NCBI GenBank assembly: GCA_029936485.1
Contig: JAPYSM010000004.1
Span: 1 to 33,471, forward strand
DNA: 33,471 nucleotides
Direction: 5' to 3'
Source: Dehalococcoidia bacterium
GTDB taxonomy: Bacteria > Chloroflexota > Dehalococcoidia > Lucifugimonadales > Lucifugimonadaceae
Shown piece by piece: positions 1 through 7,901 of this stretch. Within the stretch, counting starts at the first letter, position 1; every line of letters begins with the position of its first letter. A model generated the notes under the pieces. The model was not told the DNA's origin. It did no database searches and saw only the letters and a list, made by a program, of their open reading frames with translations. Both the position numbers and the translations under genes were made by a program.

Positions 1-710
1 ATAGACAGCCTTTGTTCGTGCGCAAGGCCACCTGCAAGCGGAAGATCACGCGCCGTAGCTAGCGCGGCCTTGATCGCGCCGGATAAAGCTGGGTCAATCT
101 CCGCCAGATCGCTGGCAATTCGCTCAGATTCCATCTCAAGATCGTCCGGTTTTACCACGCGTTGGATCAGTCCGGCGTCTCCGGCGTCCGAGGCGTTGAG
201 ACGGCGTCCGGTGAGCAGCATGTCGAGCGCCCTACCCTGCTTTAGTGCCCGTGGCAGTGTCTGCGTTCCGCCGGCGGCGGCGATCAGCCCGTGGTAGGTT
301 TCGGGCATCGAGAAGACGGCGTTATCGGCGGCGATCCGGATGTCGCACAGTAGCGCCAGCTCGACGCCCGATCCAATGACATGCCCGTGGAGTACGGCCA
401 CGGTGGGCACCGTTAGGTCCCGCAATACACCGAAGACGTCACGCTCCCAACGCGCGTTCCGGGCCGCAGCCTGGGATGGAGCACTGCCAAATTCGGAAAG
501 ATCGGCTCCTGCGCAGAATCCACGATCGCCAGATCCCTTGATCAGCACAACCGCCACATCAAGGTCCCAACGAACGGCATCGAGCACCTCTGACAGGTCG
601 TCCCTCATCTGGACATTGAAGGCGTTGATCACATCGGGCCGATTCAAAGTGATATGCGCAATCTGACCGCACTTCTCATACGTCACGGTCTCGAAAGTGC
701 TTTCGGTCAT
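1..710 (-). CDS. Enoyl-CoA hydratase/isomerase (crotonase) family protein, partial (runs off left edge)
   Basis: Own reverse-strand translation: MTESTFETVTYEKCGQIAHITLNRPDVINAFNVQMRDDLSEVLDAVRWDLDVAVVLIKGSGDRGFCAGADLSEF...HGHVIGSGVELALLCDIRIAADNAVFSMPETYHGLIAAAGGTQTLPR; crotonase motifs RGFCAGADL and GG-TQ. Start ATG at 710 overlaps the upstream gene's stop. Confidence 0.9.
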   Translation of the reverse strand, partial: MTESTFETVTYEKCGQIAHITLNRPDVINAFNVQMRDDLSEVLDAVRWDLDVAVVLIKGSGDRGFCAGADLSEFGSAPSQAAARNARWERDVFGVLRDLTVPTVAVLHGHVIGSGVELALLCDIRIAADNAVFSMPETYHGLIAAAGGTQTLPRALKQGRALDMLLTGRRLNASDAGDAGLIQRVVKPDDLEMESERIASDLAEIDPALSGAIKAALATARDLPLAGGLAHEQRLS

Positions 711-1426
711 TTCGACCCGTCATCTTGCCGAAAGCCTGGATGCCTACGCCCATTAAATGCATCGATGCCTTCCGCACGCTCGGGGTCTGTGTGGAGGAGT
801 ATCGCCAGGTCAGCCTCTAGGCGAAGCGACTGGTCCAGCGGCATGTCAGACCCTTTGAGCACCGCTTCTTTGGCGAAACGTCCAGCCGATTTGCCGTGTG
901 AGGCGATCTCCTTGGCAAGTTCCTCCGCCCGAATTTTGGATTCCCCAACCGGACATATCTCGGTCACCAGTCCTGCCCGTAACGCCTCCTCCGCAGTGAT
1001 CCTTCTGCCCGTAAGAAGCATGTCGGTCGCCAATCCGGGGCCGACTATCCGAGGAAGGCGCTGTGTCCCACCGTCAGATGGCAGTCGCCCGCTTCCCGAG
1101 TCCGTCACCGCAGTTAGAGCGAACGTGGTATCGCTATCACATATCCGCATGTCTGCTGCGAGCGCCAGTTCGAGTGCGCGGTCGTCGATTCGGCCCGACA
1201 AGCCTGCGACCACGGGTACCAGGAGCGCGGCGAAGGTGGCCGGCATTCCCGGTTCAACGGAGTCAGCCCCAATCCGTTCGCCGATCAGGACGATCATAGC
1301 CGCCCGAACGTCCTCATCTGTGGCGGCCCTTACGCACGCGTCTTCGAACGCTGCCCTGTCTCCGACCGGGATTGTCAGGACGCGGGCGGTCGAATTTTCA
1401 GACGATTGATTAACCGGGTTGTTCAT
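707..1426 (-). CDS. Divergent enoyl-CoA hydratase/isomerase-like protein
   Basis: 239 aa ORF with crotonase-like C-terminal half (ALELALAADMRICDSDTTFALTAV...GGTQRLPRIVGPGLATDMLLTGRRITAEEALRAGLVTEI); lacks a recognisable FCAGADL oxyanion-hole segment; 4-bp ATGA overlap with the downstream crotonase. Confidence 0.8.
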   Translation of the reverse strand: MNNPVNQSSENSTARVLTIPVGDRAAFEDACVRAATDEDVRAAMIVLIGERIGADSVEPGMPATFAALLVPVVAGLSGRIDDRALELALAADMRICDSDTTFALTAVTDSGSGRLPSDGGTQRLPRIVGPGLATDMLLTGRRITAEEALRAGLVTEICPVGESKIRAEELAKEIASHGKSAGRFAKEAVLKGSDMPLDQSLRLEADLAILLHTDPERAEGIDAFNGRRHPGFRQDDGSK

Positions 1427-1490
1427 GTTGATTGTCAGGTGTGCTGAGTTGGTGAGTCAGGGTCTTGATTTTACAGGCGTCGGCGTGGCA

Positions 1491-2363
1491 TCAGGAATTG
1501 GGCGTCCCCCGAATCAGTCGGGCCTCGATTTCTGAACGAGTTGGAACGCCGGATAGCCCTTCACGTTCTACGGAAAGACTTGCGGCGGCGTTGGCGAACC
1601 GCGCCGCCTCTACGGGATCAGCCCCCTCGGCCAATCGCACCAGGCATGACGCGCCCCAGATGTCGCCCGCGCCGGTCGGATCCAGCTCTTTCGCTGCGTA
1701 TGCCGGAACATGTGCAGGATCCCCACCGGTGTATATCCGGGAGCCGTTCGAGCCATCCGTCACGCCGAGAATGTCCGTATAACCCATCCAGCCTGTCATC
1801 TCGCCGGGATCACTCTCATGGAACTCGGTGGTCGAACCCGCCAGCAATCGGTATCCGTTCGCCAGATCGGGGTGCGGGCCGCTCTCCTCGGTCACGCGGC
1901 CGTAATCGTCCCACCGCCTCAGCCAGCCCTGTACCGCTGCACCGACGACGGCATTAGTGAACCAGCTCACTGCGTCCGGGGGCACTTCTTGGACCAGCGG
2001 ACCGAGAAACACGATTGGCGCGTCCAGCCATTCCGCAGGTATGTCTGAGCGGTTGATGGAAGACGAACGAGCTCCAAGCACCTGGGTCCTTTCGCCGTCG
2101 CGGCTGTAGACGTTCTGAAAGAAGGTCGTGAACCCGGATTCGACGATCGATACTTCGATACCGGGCAACACGGAATCGACGGGATAGTCAGCGGCGGCGC
2201 TCGCAACGACCGCCACATTGAGTCCGAGCGCCTGCGCACACAGGGCGCTGAATGTCGCTGCGCCGCCCGGCCGAACCCGGCCGTGAGGATTCCCCGGCTC
2301 GGGTGTCACGTCGTACGTCAGAACGCCGATAGCGAGGAAGTCTGGAGTTATAAATGCAGGCAT
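1491..2363 (-). CDS. PfkB/ribokinase-family carbohydrate kinase-like protein
   Basis: ORF 1491..2372; likely ATG at 2363 (MPAFITPDFLAIGVLTYDV). Contains GGAATFSALCAQALG and the DPTGAGDIWGASCLVRLAEG signature with anion-hole/catalytic GAGD. Confidence 0.8.
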   Translation of the reverse strand: MPAFITPDFLAIGVLTYDVTPEPGNPHGRVRPGGAATFSALCAQALGLNVAVVASAAADYPVDSVLPGIEVSIVESGFTTFFQNVYSRDGERTQVLGARSSSINRSDIPAEWLDAPIVFLGPLVQEVPPDAVSWFTNAVVGAAVQGWLRRWDDYGRVTEESGPHPDLANGYRLLAGSTTEFHESDPGEMTGWMGYTDILGVTDGSNGSRIYTGGDPAHVPAYAAKELDPTGAGDIWGASCLVRLAEGADPVEAARFANAAASLSVEREGLSGVPTRSEIEARLIRGTPNS

Positions 2364-2399
2364 CGTCAGCACACCCCTCCAAGATTGGATCGAACTTAG

Positions 2400-2440
2400 T
2401 CCCCGGGCCGTTCGCGTTTTCAGCGAACGGGACCCGGGGA
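2400..2440 (-). terminator. Long imperfect hairpin between jag and the PfkB gene, candidate terminator
   Basis: tccccggg-c-cgttcgc gttttca gcgaacg-gga-cccgggga: two paired blocks (8 bp + 7 bp) with a small asymmetric internal loop; no clear U-tract. Confidence 0.5.
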
Positions 2441-2454
2441 GCCAAGATCAGAGG

Positions 2455-3501
2455 CTAACGGCGACCCCGGCGGCCTCCCCGGCCTCTTGGGCGACGCCCA
2501 CCTTGTGAACTTGATTCACCATCGCCACCCGGGTAGATGATGACGAAACGATCCGATCCTTGTCCGCTGCTCTCGGTCCGCACCTCAGTGTTATTGGCGA
2601 GGGCCATGTGGACCCAGCGCCGCTCATACGCGGGCATAGGCTCAAGCTCTGCAGCCTCGCCCGTATCGGCGACACGCTCTGCGGTGCGTGCCGCCACACC
2701 CGCCAGGGTGTCACGGCGACGCTCTTTGTAACCCTCGATGTCTATCTGGACATACGCCGAGCGACCGAGCTGGTGGGTGACGATCAGGTTGACCAGGTAC
2801 TGGAGTGACTGGAGCGTCTCGCCGCGTCGTCCGATGAGCAGACCAGAGTCTTCTCCCTCGATATCGAACACGGAAACGCCGTCGTCAGTCTCTTCCCGAA
2901 CATAAGTGTCTGCGACGACACCCATACTAGCTAGGAAGTAATCGATTACTTCCGATGCGAACTCGATGGCCTCGGGGTCCGGTTCCCTCGGCTCAGAACG
3001 GTCTCGTCGCTCCGGGCGAGGTGAACGTTCTCCGCGATCCGCTTGATCACGCCGGCCACCGCCACGCCTTGGGGCGCGTACAGTGCTTGCAGGTTCCGGT
3101 GTATGTTGATTGCTCGCCGGTTGTTCTTCTCCGGCCTCCCCGTATGAAGAAGCCGCCGGGGCTGAGTCATCCCCTTCCGACGACTCGTCCTCGTATTCCG
3201 CGTCATTTTCGTCCGACCGAGAGGGCTCGTCTTCGCCTACGTCATCTTCGTAGTCGTCGTCAGAATCCTGCGCGTAGTCATCCTCGCCAGATTCAGGCTC
3301 GTCTTCATATGTGCGGCCGGTGGAGCCCGCCTCAAGCAGGGTCACCGTAATTTCGGCCGGCTCTCCCCCGAACCCAAGAATCCCAGATCGTCCAGGGTTA
3401 ACGACGACGACTTCTACGTCTTCGAGGTTTGCGTCGAGCGCTTCGAGCGCGTTGTCTGTCGCTTCTTCGACTGTCTTCCCCGAGAACCGTCGCGGTTCCA
3501 T
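2455..3501 (-). CDS. jag: RNA-binding protein Jag/KhpB (EloR), Jag_N + KH + R3H domains
   Basis: ORF 2455..3540; likely ATG at 3501 (MEPRRFSGKTVEEATDNALEALDANLEDVEVVVVNPGRSGILGFGGEPAEI) preceded by AAGGGGGAG. KH segment LLIGRRGETLQSLQYLVNLIV, R3H region, acidic linker and RG-rich C-terminus; downstream of yidC. Confidence 0.92.
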   Translation of the reverse strand: MEPRRFSGKTVEEATDNALEALDANLEDVEVVVVNPGRSGILGFGGEPAEITVTLLEAGSTGRTYEDEPESGEDDYAQDSDDDYEDDVGEDEPSRSDENDAEYEDESSEGDDSAPAASSYGEAGEEQPASNQHTPEPASTVRAPRRGGGRRDQADRGERSPRPERRDRSEPREPDPEAIEFASEVIDYFLASMGVVADTYVREETDDGVSVFDIEGEDSGLLIGRRGETLQSLQYLVNLIVTHQLGRSAYVQIDIEGYKERRRDTLAGVAARTAERVADTGEAAELEPMPAYERRWVHMALANNTEVRTESSGQGSDRFVIIYPGGDGESSSQGGRRPRGRGGRRGRR

Positions 3502-4393
3502 CAATGATCTCCCCCTTATCTTCATCTTCGGCCTCCGCAACGCCGGCTTCTACAGCCGCCGCCGCCGTGGCCGCTGATGTGCCGAACCGTGTGCCCAGAA
3601 GGGCCCCCGGTCCGGAAATCACGGCAGTAATTGCTACTCCAATCAAGTTGGAGAACAGAATGTATATGGCCAGTCCCGCCGGGAACTGGAATGTGAAGAA
3701 TCCGAACATGATCGGCATCAACCACAACATCATCTGGTTGGTCTGTGCTGATCGTTCGTCCATCGATGGCATGGCGCTGATCTTCTGCTGCGCCCACATT
3801 GATGCGCCGACCAGGATTGGCAGTGCAAAGTTGAACGGCGCTGGCGCGTTCTGCACCAAGTCAACCAGGTCCATACCGATAAACATACTTCCCAGCGGGA
3901 CATCGCTGGCGGCCGGATTCCATCCATATATGACGGTCGACAGATTGGCTGTGCCTTCGGGCGTGGCCGGGACGGCCCTGAAGATGGCTCGGTAAAGTCC
4001 AAACCAGATCGGCATCTGCAGGACCATCGGTCCCAGGCAGCCGATCGGGCTTACGCCCGCGGACTTGTACATTTTCATCGTCTCTGCGGACTGAATGCGA
4101 CGACCGTCCGGGTGGTCCTTGTAACGGGCCTGCATGGCCTTCATGCGCGGCTGAAGAGCGGACATCTTGCGCATGTTGCGCGTCTGCATAATGGTCAACG
4201 GGATCATTAACAGTCGCACCGTTACGGTGAAGAAGATGATCGCCAGACCGAAATTGCTGAACAGTATTTTGTCCAGCAAGACCAGCGAGTTCACCATCGG
4301 CCCGATGACGAACAGGTCGAACTTGAAGATGGAGATCGCAATCACTGCGACGCCGAGGATGATCATCATCCTTCTGGAGAAGAACGCACTCAT
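3398..4393 (-). CDS. yidC: Membrane protein insertase YidC/Oxa1 family
   Basis: ORF 3398..4426; likely ATG at 4393 (MSAFFSRRMMIILGV). Oxa1 hallmarks: LMIPLTIMQTRNMRKMSALQPRMKAMQARYKD, GVSPIGCLGPMVLQMPIWFGLYRAI; highly basic C-terminal tail RRKPRRRRSRRR. Confidence 0.93.
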   Translation of the reverse strand: MSAFFSRRMMIILGVAVIAISIFKFDLFVIGPMVNSLVLLDKILFSNFGLAIIFFTVTVRLLMIPLTIMQTRNMRKMSALQPRMKAMQARYKDHPDGRRIQSAETMKMYKSAGVSPIGCLGPMVLQMPIWFGLYRAIFRAVPATPEGTANLSTVIYGWNPAASDVPLGSMFIGMDLVDLVQNAPAPFNFALPILVGASMWAQQKISAMPSMDERSAQTNQMMLWLMPIMFGFFTFQFPAGLAIYILFSNLIGVAITAVISGPGALLGTRFGTSAATAAAAVEAGVAEAEDEDKGEIIDGTATVLGEDSRRSDRQRARSARRKPRRRRSRRR

Positions 4394-5682
4394 CAGCACG
4401 CCGCTCCCGTCTCTGCTTCGATGCACGACAATCGGTTGCGGTCAGCGGTGTTGAACTTGATCACCTGATCATCGGTGGTGTGGGCGTACAGGAAGCCATC
4501 GTCGACAAGCAGGCTAGCTTTCACCCCGCCATCCGTGGCAAAGCCGTTCAGTTCATTTCCGTTCGCCAGGTTGAACACACCGATGTTGTCTTTACCGGAA
4601 GGCACCGCAACCGCGTCTCCGCCGTTCCGTTCAGTGATGACGGCCGCTCGTCCGACGATCTGGCCAATAATTTCTCCGGGGTTCGCCCAGATTTCCGCCC
4701 CGGTATCCGGGTTGAGTGCGTAGAACTTGCCGTTCAAAGTTCCCACATACAGTGTGTTTTCGTAAACAAGTGGGGTGGCCCAGAACCAGCCGTCTGAACT
4801 AAATGACCATTCACCTGCGCCCGGCGGGTTTGATCCAGGCCCAGCGGCTTCCCGGGTCGCTATGTCCAGCGCATAGAAGTTGTCACTGAAGTCTCCGAAG
4901 TAAATTTTCCCGTTCAGGACGAGTGGCTCTGCGACGATAGCGCCCTCTGCATAGAAGCTCCACAACTCGTCGCCGGCGGTTCCGCTTTCGCCGCCCAGCG
5001 ATACGGCGTGGAAGACACCATCAAGATCGCCGAAGTAGACGACTTCATCTGATACGACCGGGGTTCCCCACACGGAATCCGTGGTGGCGAATCGCCAGCT
5101 CACGGTCGGTGTTGCGGGGTCGCTGATGTCCAGCGCGTACAGATATCCATCTGCGCCGGGCGAACCAGGGCCAGGGTCGTTGTCAAACTCGTCGTCGATC
5201 TGCGCCGTGCCAAACAGCACTATGTCCCCCGCTAAGGCGACTGCGCCAACGATCTGAGTCTGACGTTCAAATCTCCAGAGTTCCTGGCCGGTTTCTGTGG
5301 AAACCCCAAAAACCGTTGCGGAACAATCGAGGCCGTCACAGTCGTATGCGGCGCCTAGCACCCGGTCGCCGTCTACGCGAGGCGTGCCGTAGATGGGCCC
5401 GAGTGTGTCCACGTCGGGCGCCGGAAATCCCCATGCGCCGTCGTATCGACCGTTGTTGTTTAGATCAAGTCGTGTGATCCGGCCGTCTTTCGCGCCCAAG
5501 TAGACGTGTTCTCCGCTAACCACAGGCGCGGCCCAACCACCATCCGGGTCCAGATCTCCGATGCAAGCGGCCAGTATGAACAGCGATGCCGAGAACAAGA
5601 ACGCAATGGCAAGATGCCGTGGCCTGCGTGACCTGGACCGCAATATCCGCGGCCCAGGTGTTCTCTCCGGGTGTTTATTCAA
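4393..5682 (-). CDS. PQQ-like beta-propeller repeat protein, predicted lipoprotein
   Basis: 429 aa; signal peptide with lipobox-like FILAAC; repeated propeller blades (PVVSGEHVYLGAKDGRITRLDLN, TPVVSDEVVYFGDLDGVFHAVSL, EPLVLNGKIYFGDFSDNFYALD, TPLVYENTLYVGTLNGKFYALNPDTGAEIW). Stop overlaps the yidC start (TGATG). Confidence 0.85.
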   Translation of the reverse strand: MNKHPERTPGPRILRSRSRRPRHLAIAFLFSASLFILAACIGDLDPDGGWAAPVVSGEHVYLGAKDGRITRLDLNNNGRYDGAWGFPAPDVDTLGPIYGTPRVDGDRVLGAAYDCDGLDCSATVFGVSTETGQELWRFERQTQIVGAVALAGDIVLFGTAQIDDEFDNDPGPGSPGADGYLYALDISDPATPTVSWRFATTDSVWGTPVVSDEVVYFGDLDGVFHAVSLGGESGTAGDELWSFYAEGAIVAEPLVLNGKIYFGDFSDNFYALDIATREAAGPGSNPPGAGEWSFSSDGWFWATPLVYENTLYVGTLNGKFYALNPDTGAEIWANPGEIIGQIVGRAAVITERNGGDAVAVPSGKDNIGVFNLANGNELNGFATDGGVKASLLVDDGFLYAHTTDDQVIKFNTADRNRLSCIEAETGAAC

Positions 5683-5780
5683 GGGCGGGTTGTATCTCCG
5701 GGTCTGGTCATTTGCTCACTCCGCCCAGACAACTGGTGGATCCGTACGGGGAGCGGGATGTGTTAAAATTCGCTGGTGTC

Positions 5781-6035
5781 TCAGGCGTTGTGCCCTGTAC
5801 CGGCGTCGGAATCGACGGCACCTGCCGTCGGGACTGGGTCGTATCCACCTTCATGTCCAGGATGGCACCGGCCAAGACGGTTGAACGTCATACGGATGCC
5901 TTTGAAGACGCCATGCTCGCGCACGGCGTCCTGCGCGTATATAGAGCACGTGGGCTCATACAGACACTCTGAAGGCAGATACGGAGAGATTATCCTTTTA
6001 TATCCTTGCAAAAGCAGAATCACAATTCGGCGCAT
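5781..6035 (-). CDS. yidD: Membrane protein insertion efficiency factor YidD
   Basis: 84 aa MRRIVILLLQGYKRIISPYLPSECLYEPTCSIYAQDAVREHGVFKGIRMTFNRLGRCHPGHEGGYDPVP; CxxxPTCSxYA signature; adjacent to rnpA. Confidence 0.93.
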   Translation of the reverse strand: MRRIVILLLQGYKRIISPYLPSECLYEPTCSIYAQDAVREHGVFKGIRMTFNRLGRCHPGHEGGYDPVPTAGAVDSDAGTGHNA

Positions 6036-6416
6036 TTAGGAACGCTGCTTTTCGAGTTGGCTCTGTTTCACCGGCGCCGTTTCTTCGGACTGCAACACCC
6101 CGGCTCGTCCGGCCAGCCGTCTCAACGACGATAGCAACATCTGGTAGTCCACGTGCGCCGACGCGGGCGTTGCGGAGACGACGATGTCATAACCCGGAAG
6201 GATCTCAAGTGTTGAGAAACACTCTCGCAACCGACGTTTGACCTTGTTCCTGGTTACAGAACCGCCGACCCGTTTACTGACCGCCAACCCGTATCGGCTG
6301 ATCTCGCTGTCTGATCTCGCAGATCCAAACGCCATAAGGCCATCACTCACGCGTCGTCCGCGTTTACGGACATAACGGAATTCAGCGCTTTTATGTAGTC
6401 TGGCAGCGTTGCGCAT
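6036..6416 (-). CDS. rnpA: Ribonuclease P protein component
   Basis: 126 aa MRNAARLHKSAEFRYVRKRGRRVS...YGLAVSKRVGGSVTRNKVKRRLRECF; RnpA signature (V)xRNxxKRRLRE; between rpmH and yidD. Confidence 0.95.
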   Translation of the reverse strand: MRNAARLHKSAEFRYVRKRGRRVSDGLMAFGSARSDSEISRYGLAVSKRVGGSVTRNKVKRRLRECFSTLEILPGYDIVVSATPASAHVDYQMLLSSLRRLAGRAGVLQSEETAPVKQSQLEKQRS

Positions 6417-6451
6417 CAGTGAACCTGTGCGGCCGGGGATCCAAGCGGGCT

Positions 6452-6589
6452 CTAGACGGACAGGCGTGAGCGCCCGCGAGCCCGGCGCCTAGCCAAAACC
6501 CTTCGCCCACCGACGGACCGCATACGCAGCCTGAATCCGTGAACACGAAGGCGACGTCTCTTTTTTGGTTGGTATGTGCGTTTTGGCAT
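6452..6589 (-). CDS. rpmH: 50S ribosomal protein L34 (45 aa, absent from supplied ORF track)
   Basis: Own reverse-strand translation: [45 protein letters not shown], canonical L34; immediately upstream of rnpA. Confidence 0.97.
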   Translation of the reverse strand: MPKRTYQPKKRRRLRVHGFRLRMRSVGGRRVLARRRARGRSRLSV

Positions 6590-6805
6590 TTACTCAGAAA
6601 AATCTCAGGACTTCCAAAAATTTACTTGACGATTATAGGCGCTGAAGCCGTCCGGTTACAGACGTTATATTTTGGATTTTGTAGCTGTTTTCTTGACGGC
6701 TCGTCTAGGCGTTCCTAGAATCGAATGTCTGGGGTCCCGATAAAGACAGTCGGCGACCGTCCTCAATGTCTCAGGCCTTGAAGTGACAGGAGCGCGCAGG
6801 GATTT

Positions 6806-7660
6806 ATGGTTGCCAAGTCAAAGGATACCGGAATCGACTCTGAAGCGGATGGTGTTTCCACCGTCACAGAAGCGCTTCGGAACTACACCCTGACAATCGC
6901 CGAGGACGACCGGCCCACTGCAAGCGCGGAGCTGGGAAGGTTCGTAAGGTGGTTGGGTAATGGCCGCTCGCTTGACTCACTGGCACCGCCAGAAATTGGC
7001 GACTACAGCGACCACATCGGAGCGCACGGAACGGCTCCCGACGCGGTTGACCGGCTGGCCATCGTAAAGCTCTTCCTTGCCCATCTGAAGAAGAAGGAAT
7101 ATATCGAGGTGAACCTTGCGCAGCACCTCCGGCTTCGAAGAGGACGCGGCACCGCTACCGCAGCAAGGATGGCATCAGCTGCCTCCGCGGGTACGGGAGC
7201 ACGACTAACCAAGTCAGGGCACCAGCAGATGCAAAATCAGCTGGCCGAGCTAATCATTCAGCGGACCCAGTTTTCGGAAGACATCCGAAAGGCTGCAGCT
7301 GACAAGGACGTCCGTGAGAACGCGCCGTTAGAAGCGGCGCGCGAGGCTCACGGTATGGTTAGCCTGAAGATCGGTGAGATTGAGGAGACCCTCAGGGGTG
7401 CCGAGATCATCACTGAGCGTAATGGCACACGAAAAAAAGGCGTCGTACGGCTTGGCGGTCGAGTGACCATCAAAGAACTCGGTTCCGGACGTGCTACGGC
7501 CGTCCAACTGGTCCACCCGGATGAGGCCAATCCTCTCTCAGGAAAGATGTCCAGCGGTTCGCCCGTCGGCGGAGCGATCATCGGCCACACGGTTGGCGAC
7601 ACAGTGACTGTTGATACGCCGGCCGGCAGGAAGAAGTTCGAGATCGTCAAGGCCAACTAG
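6806..7660 (+). CDS. GreA/GreB-family transcription elongation factor with N-terminal integrase core-binding (SAM-like) domain
   Basis: 284 aa. C-terminal half GreA-like: RLTKSGHQQMQNQLAELIIQRTQFSEDIRKAAADKDVRENAPLEAAREAHGMVSLKIGEIEETLRGAEII ... VGDTVTVDTPAGRKKFEIVKAN. N-terminal ~100 aa resembles XerC/D core-binding domain: ALRNYTLTIAEDDRPTASAELGRFVRWLGNGRSLDSLAPPEIGDYSDHI...AVDRLAIVKLFLAHLKKKEYIEVNLAQHLRLRRGRG. Confidence 0.85.
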   Translation: MVAKSKDTGIDSEADGVSTVTEALRNYTLTIAEDDRPTASAELGRFVRWLGNGRSLDSLAPPEIGDYSDHIGAHGTAPDAVDRLAIVKLFLAHLKKKEYIEVNLAQHLRLRRGRGTATAARMASAASAGTGARLTKSGHQQMQNQLAELIIQRTQFSEDIRKAAADKDVRENAPLEAAREAHGMVSLKIGEIEETLRGAEIITERNGTRKKGVVRLGGRVTIKELGSGRATAVQLVHPDEANPLSGKMSSGSPVGGAIIGHTVGDTVTVDTPAGRKKFEIVKAN

Positions 7661-7690
7661 TCGGCCTCTTTTCAATGAACTATCGGCCCG

Positions 7691-7711
7691 TATTGGGCCA
7701 ATAGCCCAATA
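7691..7711 (+). terminator. Hairpin downstream of the greA-fusion gene, candidate terminator
   Basis: tattgggc-caata-gcccaata: 8-bp perfect stem, 5-nt loop, 31 bp after the stop; no U-tract. Confidence 0.4.
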
Positions 7712-7901
7712 AGTTCCAAGTCAATTCGCTACACGTTTCCATCACGTTAAGCCACGATATAAACGCCACGGATGACTACGCGCATGCCTCGCAAGCGACC
7801 GTGACAAGACGTTCTCTCCCGAGCCACATCAGTTCATTACGTAAAAAGGCGTGCAAAGACTCCGCACCAGCGCGATCTAGTCGGTCGGAGTTACAGCTCT
7901 G

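Noticed and set aside
70-297. Plus-strand ORFs at 70-1409 opposite the crotonase genes
   Set aside because: Antisense shadow ORFs of GC-rich coding DNA; reverse-strand frames have clear family motifs.
6590-6805. Possible oriC next to rpmH
   Set aside because: AT-richer gap, but no TTATCCACA-like DnaA-box cluster and no dnaA adjacent; one near-match (TTATCCACT, ~23445) elsewhere is isolated.
7661-7901. Possible yybP-ykoY manganese riboswitch before the TerC gene
   Set aside because: Expected because TerC/Alx genes often carry it, but I could not find its conserved core motifs; only a terminator-like hairpin is present.
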